Below are positions 58,508-64,000 of a stretch of DNA of 64,000 nt, one piece after another. The translations under genes and the position numbers were made by a program. The first letter of the stretch is position 1; every line of letters starts with the position of its first letter. The notes below the pieces were generated by a model. It saw only the letters and a list, made by a program, of their open reading frames with translations. It was not told the DNA's origin and searched no databases. Origin of the DNA: DASWJQ01 sp036397095 (GTDB lineage: Bacteria > Chloroflexota > Anaerolineae > Anaerolineales > E44-bin32); NCBI GenBank assembly GCA_036397095.1, contig DASWJQ010000039.1:7494-71493 (forward strand). Direction: 5' to 3'.

Positions 58508-58531
58508 GCGCCACAGGCCAAGACCGTTGGC

Positions 58532-58564
58532 GGCGTCCGAGCCGGGCTGTCTGGCTCGGACGCC
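58532..58564 (+). terminator. Terminator-like hairpin before the glycerate kinase gene
   Basis: GGCGTCCGAGCC (58532-58543) and GGCTCGGACGCC (58553-58564) form a perfect 12-bp stem with a 9-nt loop, followed by GTTTTC. It could end or attenuate the long transcript after the D-glycerate dehydrogenase, leaving glycerate kinase and the genes beyond on a lower-level or separate transcript. Confidence 0.65.
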
Positions 58565-58612
58565 GTTTTCGAATGCGGCGCCGACTCGCTGTCTAGACCA
58601 GGGAAGGACAGC

Positions 58613-59935
58613 ATGACCGCCCCGCGCTGGCCAGATCGCCCCCGCCACGTCCAGGCGCTCATCGAGTCCGCCTTGCAGGCTGTCGATCCGTCGGCGGCGG
58701 TGCGCCGCCAGTTACGGCTGGAAACGGACCGGCTGGTGGCTGGCGAACAGGCCGTGGGGTTGGCGCCGGAGGCCAAAATCTATTTGGCCGGGGCCGGTAA
58801 GGCCGGCGTGCCCATGGGACGGGCCGCCGCCGAAATCCTCGGCGACCGGCTGGCCGGTGGTGTGATGGCCGTACCCCAAGCCCCAGCGGATGGCGACCGG
58901 CGGATCGAGTGGATCGAAGCCGGGCACCCCCTGCCCAACGAGGGGTCCATCCGCGCCGGCAAGGCGATCGAGGCATTGCTCGGCCAGGCCCAAGCCGCCG
59001 ACGTCGTACTAGCGCTGATCTCCGGTGGCGGCTCGGCTTTGCTCGAACTGCCGGTCGGACAAGTCACCCTGGCGGATTTGCAGACCACCAACCAGCTGCT
59101 GCTCCGCTCCGGCGCCAACATCGAACAGATCAACCTGGTGCGCCAACGGCTCTCCCGGATCAAGGGGGGCGGGCTGGCGCGAATGGCCGGCCCGGCGACC
59201 GTCGTCAGCCTGATATTGTCCGATGTCGTCGGCAACCCGCTTGACAAGATCGCCTCCGGCCCAACCGTGCCCGGCCGGCACAGCCGCGAAGATGCGCAGG
59301 CAGTGCTGGACCAACTTGAACTGACGGGAGAGTTGCCGGCGACGGTGCGGGCGCAGCTCGATCTGGCCAGCGCCCAACCGCCAACCGAGGCTCGCGGCTG
59401 GCAGGTACTTATTGGCGACAACCGGCTGGCGGCAGAGGCCGCCGCCGAGCGGGCCCGCTCGCTCGGTTTCCAGACGGCCGTCCTGACCAACCAACTCGAA
59501 GGCGAGGCGGCCTATGTTGGCTACCTTGTCGCCGCCCTGGCCAAGTCGGTGCAGCGGCACGCTGACCCAGTACCGGCTCCCGCCTGCCTGATCCTGGGAG
59601 GCGAAACCACCGTCACCGTCCGAGGCGACGGGCTGGGTGGCCGCAATCAGGAGTTGGCTTTGGCCGCCGCCATCGGCCTGGATGGCTGGCCGAACCTTGC
59701 CGTTGCAACCCTGGCAACCGATGGCGTCGATGGCCCCACCCCGGCCGCCGGCGCGGTTGTAAGCGGAGATACGGTTGCGCAGGCGCATGAACTCGGCCTG
59801 GACCCCGAGGCAGCCTTGCAGACCAACGACTCCCACACGCTATTGCATGCTATCGGCGCCGACCTGCTGCTCGGCCCCACCGGAACCAATGTCAATGATC
59901 TGATCTTCGTGCTGGTGTATCCCACGGGAGACTGA
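58613..59935 (+). CDS. Glycerate 2-kinase (GckA/TtuD, DUF4147-MOFRL type)
   Basis: 440 aa. N-terminal DUF4147 domain with AKIYLAGAGKAGVPMGRAA, EAGHPLPNEGSIRAGKAI, VLALISGGGSALLELPV, INLVRQRLSRIKGGGLA and LSDVVGNPLDKIASGPTVP; C-terminal MOFRL domain with LILGGETTVTVRGDGLGGRNQELALA and GTNVNDLIFVLV. Phosphorylates D-glycerate at C2, giving 2-phosphoglycerate for glycolysis. Ends the glycerate branch of the operon. GGGAAGGA ribosome site. Confidence 0.95.
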   Translation: MTAPRWPDRPRHVQALIESALQAVDPSAAVRRQLRLETDRLVAGEQAVGLAPEAKIYLAGAGKAGVPMGRAAAEILGDRLAGGVMAVPQAPADGDRRIEWIEAGHPLPNEGSIRAGKAIEALLGQAQAADVVLALISGGGSALLELPVGQVTLADLQTTNQLLLRSGANIEQINLVRQRLSRIKGGGLARMAGPATVVSLILSDVVGNPLDKIASGPTVPGRHSREDAQAVLDQLELTGELPATVRAQLDLASAQPPTEARGWQVLIGDNRLAAEAAAERARSLGFQTAVLTNQLEGEAAYVGYLVAALAKSVQRHADPVPAPACLILGGETTVTVRGDGLGGRNQELALAAAIGLDGWPNLAVATLATDGVDGPTPAAGAVVSGDTVAQAHELGLDPEAALQTNDSHTLLHAIGADLLLGPTGTNVNDLIFVLVYPTGD

Positions 59936-59956
59936 ACCGCCCGGGAGGAGAAGAGA

Positions 59957-60988
59957 ATGAAATTCGGACCGCGGCCGCTTGACCAGGCGGCCGGCAAGAT
60001 CCTGGCGCACAATCTGGCCGACGAGCATGGCCGGCGCCTGCTGCGCAAGGGACACCGGTTGAGCGAGCAGGATGTGGATCGCATCCGGGCGTTGGGCCGG
60101 GCCAGTGTCTACCTGGCAGAGCTGGAACCGGACGACCTGTCGGAGGACGAAGCTGCTGTCCGCCTGGCAACGGCCGTCGCTGGTGACGGCGTGCGCTTGA
60201 CCGGCCGCAGCACCGGCCGCACCAACCTGCTCGCCGCGCAGCTGGGCTTGCTGACGGTCGACGCCGGCCGGCTGGCCGAAGTCAATTTCGTCGAGGGGGT
60301 TACGCTGGCCAGCCTGCGGGACGCTACCGTCGTTCCGCCAGGCCAACTGGTGGCCAGTGTCAAAATCATCCCCTATGGCTTGGCACGGGCCATCGTAGAG
60401 CAGTTCGAGGTCGAAGCTATGGCGCGCGGGCCCATCCTCCAGCTGCTGCCGCTCAGATCCAGCCAGGTAGCCCTTGTGCTGCAGGGGTCAACCCATGTCC
60501 GCCAACAACTGATGGACGATTTCGTGCCTCCGCTGCGGTCCAGGATCGAGGCCTGGGGTTCACACTGGCTGCCTGCCCGCTACGTCGCATTCGAGCTTGG
60601 CGGCGAGGAAGAACGACTGGCCCAAGCCCTGCGCGAAGTGATCGATTCCGGTGCTGACTTGATCCTGATTGCCGGTGAGACGGCGATTGTGGACAGCCAC
60701 GACTTGATTCCTCAGTCGATCCGGCTGGCCGGAGGCCGTGTTGAGTGCTTCGGTGCACCCGTCGATCCGGGCAACCTGCTGATGCTCGCCTACCTCGACG
60801 GAGTGCCGGTTGTCGGCGTGCCAGGTTGTGCCCGCAGCCGCAAAGAAAACGTGGTCGATTGGCTGATCCCACGGCTGTTGGCTGGCCAGCGCCTTACGCG
60901 GGCCGACGTCGTGCAGATGGGCCATGGTGGCTTGCTCGCCGAAATCCATGAGCGCCCGATGCCGCGCCGGGCGGCGGGAGACCTGTAG
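59957..60988 (+). CDS. MoeA-like molybdopterin-binding protein
   Basis: 343 aa with GGAGGAG before ATG 59957. The N-terminal ~150 residues (AAGKILAHNLADEHGRRLLRKGHRLSEQD, ATVVPPGQLVASVKIIPY) and the C-terminal MoCF-like domain (LILIAGETAIVDSHDLIPQSI, LLMLAYLDGVPVVGVPGCARSRKENVVDWLIPRLLAG in pieces) match the stand-alone molybdopterin-binding proteins often found next to molybdenum hydroxylase genes. Likely role: cofactor handling or insertion for the split hydroxylase encoded 10 kb upstream. Its stop codon lies inside a palindromic repeat. Confidence 0.82.
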   Translation: MKFGPRPLDQAAGKILAHNLADEHGRRLLRKGHRLSEQDVDRIRALGRASVYLAELEPDDLSEDEAAVRLATAVAGDGVRLTGRSTGRTNLLAAQLGLLTVDAGRLAEVNFVEGVTLASLRDATVVPPGQLVASVKIIPYGLARAIVEQFEVEAMARGPILQLLPLRSSQVALVLQGSTHVRQQLMDDFVPPLRSRIEAWGSHWLPARYVAFELGGEEERLAQALREVIDSGADLILIAGETAIVDSHDLIPQSIRLAGGRVECFGAPVDPGNLLMLAYLDGVPVVGVPGCARSRKENVVDWLIPRLLAGQRLTRADVVQMGHGGLLAEIHERPMPRRAAGDL

Positions 60989-61012
60989 GGACGTTGTAGA
61001 TAATGCCCCTAC
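60985..61012. repeat. Degenerate copy of the 28-bp palindrome over a stop codon
   Basis: GTAGGGACGTTGTA is intact but the right half reads GATAATGCCCCTAC, four changes from the perfect partner. TAG of the MoeA-like gene (60986-60988) is the TAG in GTAGGG. Confidence 0.8.
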
Positions 61013-61055
61013 AAGGCAGTTGTCGGCATGCACAAATGAACCCATCGGAGAACTT

Positions 61056-61445
61056 ATGACACGCATTCGTATCACCGCCGGCTCTGTGACCTTCGAGGCG
61101 GAACTGGCCGCCAACCCGACCGGCGCCGCCATCGCCGCTGCCTTGCCAATCGAGGCGCGTGCCAACACCTGGGGGGACGAGATCTACTTCGGCATTCCGG
61201 TCGAGTTAGAAGAAGCCGACGACGCCAGCGCCGAGATGCACGTCGGCGACCTCGCCTATTGGCCGGTCGGCTCCGCCTTCTGCATCTTCTTTGGCCCCAC
61301 ACCGGCCAGCCAGGGCATCGACCCGCGTGCAGCCAGTCCGGTTAACTGGTGCGGTCGTTTATCGGATGGCGGGACGTCGCATACAACGGCCCTACGCGCG
61401 GTTGGCGACGGCGATCCGATCCGCATCGAGCGGATGGATGCGTAA
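61056..61445 (+). CDS. Cyclophilin-like-fold protein (TM1367/DUF3830 type)
   Basis: 129 aa from ATG 61056 (GGAG 5 nt upstream). The body RIRITAGSVTFEAELAANPTGAAIAAALP, ANTWGDEIYFGIPV, MHVGDLAYWPVGSAFCIFFGPTP matches the cyclophilin-like beta-barrel of TM1367-type proteins; function unknown. The C-terminal part GRLSDGGTSHTTALRAVGDG is encoded by a degenerate palindromic repeat (61368-61395), which looks like an insertion into the last strands; the frame is kept and the ending IRIERMDA is family-like. Confidence 0.8.
   Translation: MTRIRITAGSVTFEAELAANPTGAAIAAALPIEARANTWGDEIYFGIPVELEEADDASAEMHVGDLAYWPVGSAFCIFFGPTPASQGIDPRAASPVNWCGRLSDGGTSHTTALRAVGDGDPIRIERMDA
61368..61395. repeat. Degenerate 28-bp palindrome inside a coding sequence
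   Basis: GGCGGGACGTCGCA then TACAACGGCCCTAC matches the consensus GTAGGGACGTTGTA/TACAACGTCCCTAC at 23 of 28 positions. It lies 50 bp before the stop of the cyclophilin-like gene and adds codons in frame. Confidence 0.65.
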
Positions 61446-61451
61446 CGGCGC

Positions 61452-62195
61452 GTGAGCGACGGCCTGCTGTTCTACCTGGCGACCGGCGTTAGCCTGCTGT
61501 TGATCGGTCTATCCAAGGGCGGCGTCGGCGGCATGCTCGGCCCCTTGGTCACGGCCACGATGGCACTGGTGTTGCCGGCGGATCAGGCGATCGGCCTGTT
61601 GCTGCCGTTGCTGATTGTGGGCGATGCCTTCGCCATAGCCGCCCACTGGCGCCACTGGTCGGGCCAGCATGCCCGCCGCTTGGTCCCGGCCTCGATTCTC
61701 GGGGTCATCCTGGCCATGGTGCTGCTGACCGACTTGCCACCGCTCATCCTGCGCCGCGGCATCGGTCTCATCATCCTGCTGTTCATCCTCTTTCGCTGGC
61801 TTGAGCCTCGCCTGCGCAGGGACGCCAAACTGGTAGTAAGACCCTGGCATGGTCATCTGGCCGGGGCCAGCGCCGGGTTCACCTCGAGCCTGGCACACGT
61901 GGGCGGACCACCGATCAGCATCTACCTGCTGGTCAACGAGCTGCCTCCGCCTGTCTACGCCGCCACGTCGGCCTTGTTCTTCGCCGTGCTCAACTTGATT
62001 AAGCTCCCCTTCTACATCCTGGCCGGCCTACTGATGCCTGACTTGCTGTGGCGGACCCTGCCTTTGTTGCCGCTGCTCCCGCTCGGCGTCTGGTTGGGAA
62101 AGGCGTTCGCCCACCGCATGCCACGCGCCACCTTCAACCGGTTGATCCTGGGGCTGCTCTTGCTATCGGCCGCCAGCCTGCTGCTCGGTGCCTGA
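61452..62195 (+). CDS. TauE/SafE-family membrane exporter
   Basis: 247 aa, about eight helices, from GTG 61452, 6 bp after the previous stop. Family features: LLLIGLSKGGVGGMLGPL, a central charged loop with RRDAKLVVRPWHGHLAGASAGFTSSLAHVGGPPISIYLL (in pieces), and LIKLPFYILAGLL. TauE/SafE proteins export sulfite or small organosulfonates or organic anions. The transported compound here is unknown. No sulfur genes are nearby. Confidence 0.9.
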   Translation: MSDGLLFYLATGVSLLLIGLSKGGVGGMLGPLVTATMALVLPADQAIGLLLPLLIVGDAFAIAAHWRHWSGQHARRLVPASILGVILAMVLLTDLPPLILRRGIGLIILLFILFRWLEPRLRRDAKLVVRPWHGHLAGASAGFTSSLAHVGGPPISIYLLVNELPPPVYAATSALFFAVLNLIKLPFYILAGLLMPDLLWRTLPLLPLLPLGVWLGKAFAHRMPRATFNRLILGLLLLSAASLLLGA

Positions 62196-62220
62196 CCGGC
62201 GACAGGCCAGCGTTACAATC
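62193..62220 (+). promoter_or_regulatory. Candidate promoter giving a leaderless M48 transcript
   Basis: CTGACC (62193-62198), a 16-nt spacer and TACAAT (62215-62220), 5 nt before ATG 62226. Transcription would begin about at the start codon, and no Shine-Dalgarno is present. Confidence 0.45.
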
Positions 62221-62225
62221 CACCT

Positions 62226-63371
62226 ATGGACGATGAAGGGCGCAGGCTTGACCCCGAGCGGCAGCGGCGCGCCAGGCAGTATGCGGCCGTCCGCCGCCGG
62301 CTGTCGTTGCTCGAGTTGGCGGCCAGCGCAGCCTACCTGACCCTGTGGCTGGCGTCCGGCTGGACGCTTTCCGCACAGAGCGCATGGCGGTCGGTCCTGC
62401 CCGGAGTGGCCGGATGGCTCGAGCCCGCATTGATGGCCCTGGCAGTCGGGTTGCCTTGGATGATCGTGACGTTCCCGCTCGACTACTACATCGGTTTCGT
62501 CCTGCCCCATCGCTATGAGCTGTCCACCCAGACAATTGCGGGCTGGTTGACCGATCAAGCCAAGGGGCTGGCGGTGTCGGCTGCGCTCGGGATTCCGTTG
62601 CTGGTGGGGCTGTACGGCCTGATGCGCTGGACACCTGACGCCTGGTGGTTGGGGGCCGCGACGGGCTATGCATTGGTGACAACCGTGCTGGCGGTGCTGT
62701 CACCGGTGCTGCTGCTGCCGCTGTTCTACAACCTCCAACCGCTTGGCCAGGAACACGAGGGTCTTCGTCAACGACTGCTGGGGCTCGCCCGCACCGCCGG
62801 TGCCCGCATCGAAGGCGTGTATCAGTTCAATATGAGCCGTCGCACCAAAGCCGCCAACGCAGCCTTGACCGGTCTGGGACGCACCCGTCGCATTCTGCTC
62901 GGCGACACCCTACTCGCCTCCTTCAGCGACGACGAAATCGAAACCGTCCTGGCCCATGAACTAGCCCACCACGTTCACGGCGATATTCCGCTGTCACTTC
63001 TGGTCGGAACCGGCTTGAGCCTGGGCGGCTTCTACCTTGTCGCCATCGGCCTGGATCAGCTCGGAGGCGGGGTCGGGCTGACTTCCGCAGCCGACCCCGC
63101 CGGGCTCCCCCTGCTGGCGCTGCTGTTCGGCGCATTCGGTCTGCTGACGATGCCGCTGGGCAACGCTTTTTCCCGCTGGCGGGAACGGCTGGCCGATGAG
63201 ATGGCCCTCAATCTTACGCACAAGCCGGTTGCCTTCGCCCGGGCTATGACCCGGCTGGCCAACCAGAATCTGGCCGATGCCGACCCACCGCGCTGGGTCG
63301 TGTGGCTGCTGTCATCGCACCCACCTTTGCGCGATCGGATCGCCCGCGCTGAACAAATGCAATCAATGTAG
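62226..63371 (+). CDS. M48-family membrane metalloprotease (Ste24/HtpX-like)
   Basis: 381 aa with several hydrophobic segments before and after the active site. Zinc motif H244-E245-LA-H248 in VLAHELAHHVHGDIP and a downstream Glu in WRERLADEMALNLT. The motif FPLDYYIGFVLPHRYELSTQT and FNMSRRTKAANAALTGLGRTRRILLGDTLL are typical for CAAX-protease-like M48A enzymes. Involved in membrane-protein quality control. Its stop codon TAG (63369-63371) is part of a perfect 28-bp palindrome. Confidence 0.92.
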   Translation: MDDEGRRLDPERQRRARQYAAVRRRLSLLELAASAAYLTLWLASGWTLSAQSAWRSVLPGVAGWLEPALMALAVGLPWMIVTFPLDYYIGFVLPHRYELSTQTIAGWLTDQAKGLAVSAALGIPLLVGLYGLMRWTPDAWWLGAATGYALVTTVLAVLSPVLLLPLFYNLQPLGQEHEGLRQRLLGLARTAGARIEGVYQFNMSRRTKAANAALTGLGRTRRILLGDTLLASFSDDEIETVLAHELAHHVHGDIPLSLLVGTGLSLGGFYLVAIGLDQLGGGVGLTSAADPAGLPLLALLFGAFGLLTMPLGNAFSRWRERLADEMALNLTHKPVAFARAMTRLANQNLADADPPRWVVWLLSSHPPLRDRIARAEQMQSM

Positions 63372-63396
63372 GGACGTTGTATACAACGTCCCTACA
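63369..63396. repeat. 28-bp perfect palindrome over a stop codon
   Basis: GTAGGGACGTTGTA plus its exact reverse complement, identical to 31885-31912. The stop codon of the M48 gene is the TAG of GTAGGG, as in the copy at 60985. Confidence 0.9.
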
Positions 63397-63404
63397 AGAC
63401 GACA

Positions 63405-63427
63405 GCGCCGGCCATTGGCCGGCGCTC
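63405..63427. terminator. Hairpin between convergent genes
   Basis: AGCGCCGGCC (63405-63414) and GGCCGGCGCT (63418-63427) form a perfect 10-bp stem with a 3-nt loop between the M48 and M29 genes, which converge. No T-run, so termination is plausible but unproven. Confidence 0.55.
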
Positions 63428-63454
63428 TCCATCGTGAACCAATCCTCTATCAAG

Positions 63455-64000
63455 TCAGATAACGAACTTCCCGTTTTCGTACAACAGTTCCCCATCGACC
63501 GTGATCCGACTGTCGTTTCGCATGTCGGTCACCATGTCCCAATGCAGGATGCTCTTGTTGGTGCCGCCGGCCTGCGGAAACCCCTGGCCCAGCGCCAGAT
63601 GCATGCTGCCGCCAACCTTCTCATCGAACAGGGTGTCGCCGGTCACCCGATCAATGGCGTAGTTTGTGCCGACGGCGAACTCGGCGATCGTCCTGGCGCC
63701 CTCGTCGATATCCAGTTGGTTGTTCAAGTACTCTTCACCCAGCTCGGCGCTTGCCTCGACCACACGCCCATCCCTGAAGGTCAACTCGATTCCATCGATT
63801 ACGCGCCCACCTTGATACGACGGGTAGCTGAACCGGATCCGGCCGTTCAAGCTGTCTTCCACCGGGCTGGTGAAGACCTCCCCGCTGGGCATGTTGGTCT
63901 TGCCATCCGAGTTGATAAACTTGCGCCCTTCGATCGAGAGGCTGAGCTCAATCCCTTCCGCCTCAACTTCAACCCTGGATTTCCCTTCCAACCAGTCCAC
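63455..64000 (-). CDS. M29-family aminopeptidase, C-terminal part (cut by window edge)
   Basis: The last ~181 residues; the gene continues past 64000. Thermophilic-aminopeptidase (AmpS/PepS/AmpII) features: INSDGKTNMPSGEVFTSPVEDSLNG with the metal-binding Glu, GRIRFSYPSYQGGRVIDGIELTF, IAEFAVGTNYAID, LFDEKVGGSMHLALGQGFPQAGGTNKS in pieces, and ILHWDMVTDMR with the His and Asp ligands. Dinuclear metal aminopeptidase that trims N-terminal residues in the cytoplasm. The start is not visible. Confidence 0.93.
   Translation of the reverse strand: MDWLEGKSRVEVEAEGIELSLSIEGRKFINSDGKTNMPSGEVFTSPVEDSLNGRIRFSYPSYQGGRVIDGIELTFRDGRVVEASAELGEEYLNNQLDIDEGARTIAEFAVGTNYAIDRVTGDTLFDEKVGGSMHLALGQGFPQAGGTNKSILHWDMVTDMRNDSRITVDGELLYENGKFVI

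Overview
The window is GC-rich (by eye well above 60%) and densely coded. It looks like a chromosomal piece from an environmental bacterium, most likely Chloroflexota (Anaerolineae/Caldilineae-like). That assignment is an inference from the gene mix: a GlyA-GcvT fusion, an M29 aminopeptidase, many lipoproteins and secreted hydrolases, an orphan Flp pilin, an ECF42-type sigma factor with DGPF/YCII partners, and intergenic DNA rich in short palindromes and heptamer repeats. There is no rRNA, phage, insertion sequence or CRISPR array. One tRNA (Val, anticodon UAC) is present.

Region 1 (1-12.4 kb): the end of an SRPBCC protein, then YCII, ECF42 sigma factor and a second YCII-like protein, followed by a 650-bp block of composite repeats. 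Next is a minus-strand redox operon (PepSY-like secreted protein with an acidic tail, Ser-rich membrane protein, ApbE flavin transferase, ferric-reductase-like haem protein), divergent from an OmpR-type two-component system. It is followed by a secreted phosphodiester glycosidase, a DUF4173-type membrane protein and a luciferase-like oxidoreductase.

Region 2 (12.4-23.1 kb): a palindrome-rich intergenic stretch, a small lipoprotein, then three secreted hydrolases on the minus strand: an M6-like metalloprotease, a trypsin-like protease and a 1465-aa ExeM/NucH-type nuclease with duplicated lamin-tail domains. The two protease genes share an ~84-bp upstream element. Small membrane proteins and a 48-aa Flp pilin (too short for most gene callers) with a strong terminator follow.

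Region 3 (23.1-34.2 kb): a natural fusion of serine hydroxymethyltransferase and aminomethyltransferase, an M1 peptidase lipoprotein, tRNA-Val, then mixed housekeeping genes (methyltransferase, FAH-family hydrolase, dCTP deaminase, DUF423, a receiver-like/DUF309 fusion), a sarcosine-oxidase-like enzyme and a glycosyltransferase.

Region 4 (34.3-61 kb): the most interesting part. About 25 consecutive plus-strand genes, many with overlapping or abutting ends, start at a near-perfect promoter with a perfect inverted-repeat operator in front of a GntR/FCD regulator. The set comprises a sugar-type ABC importer (two different permeases), an SDR, a hydroxypyruvate-isomerase-like protein, an IolB-like isomerase, a DapA-family lyase/aldolase, two zinc dehydrogenases, a UlaG-like lactonase, a tartronate-semialdehyde-reductase-like enzyme, a molybdenum hydroxylase whose large subunit is split into two genes, a CobS/CobT (CoxD/CoxE)-like ATPase and VWA pair, an aldehyde dehydrogenase, two 2-hydroxyacid dehydrogenases, a second TIM-barrel epimerase, glycerate kinase and a MoeA-like protein. 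The lower half reads as tartronate semialdehyde/hydroxypyruvate -> D-glycerate -> 2-phosphoglycerate. The upstream substrate (a cyclitol, uronate, lactone or related acid) is unknown.

Region 5 (61-64 kb): a cyclophilin-like protein with a palindromic repeat inside its coding sequence, a TauE/SafE exporter, an M48 protease and the C-terminal part of an M29 aminopeptidase cut by the window edge.
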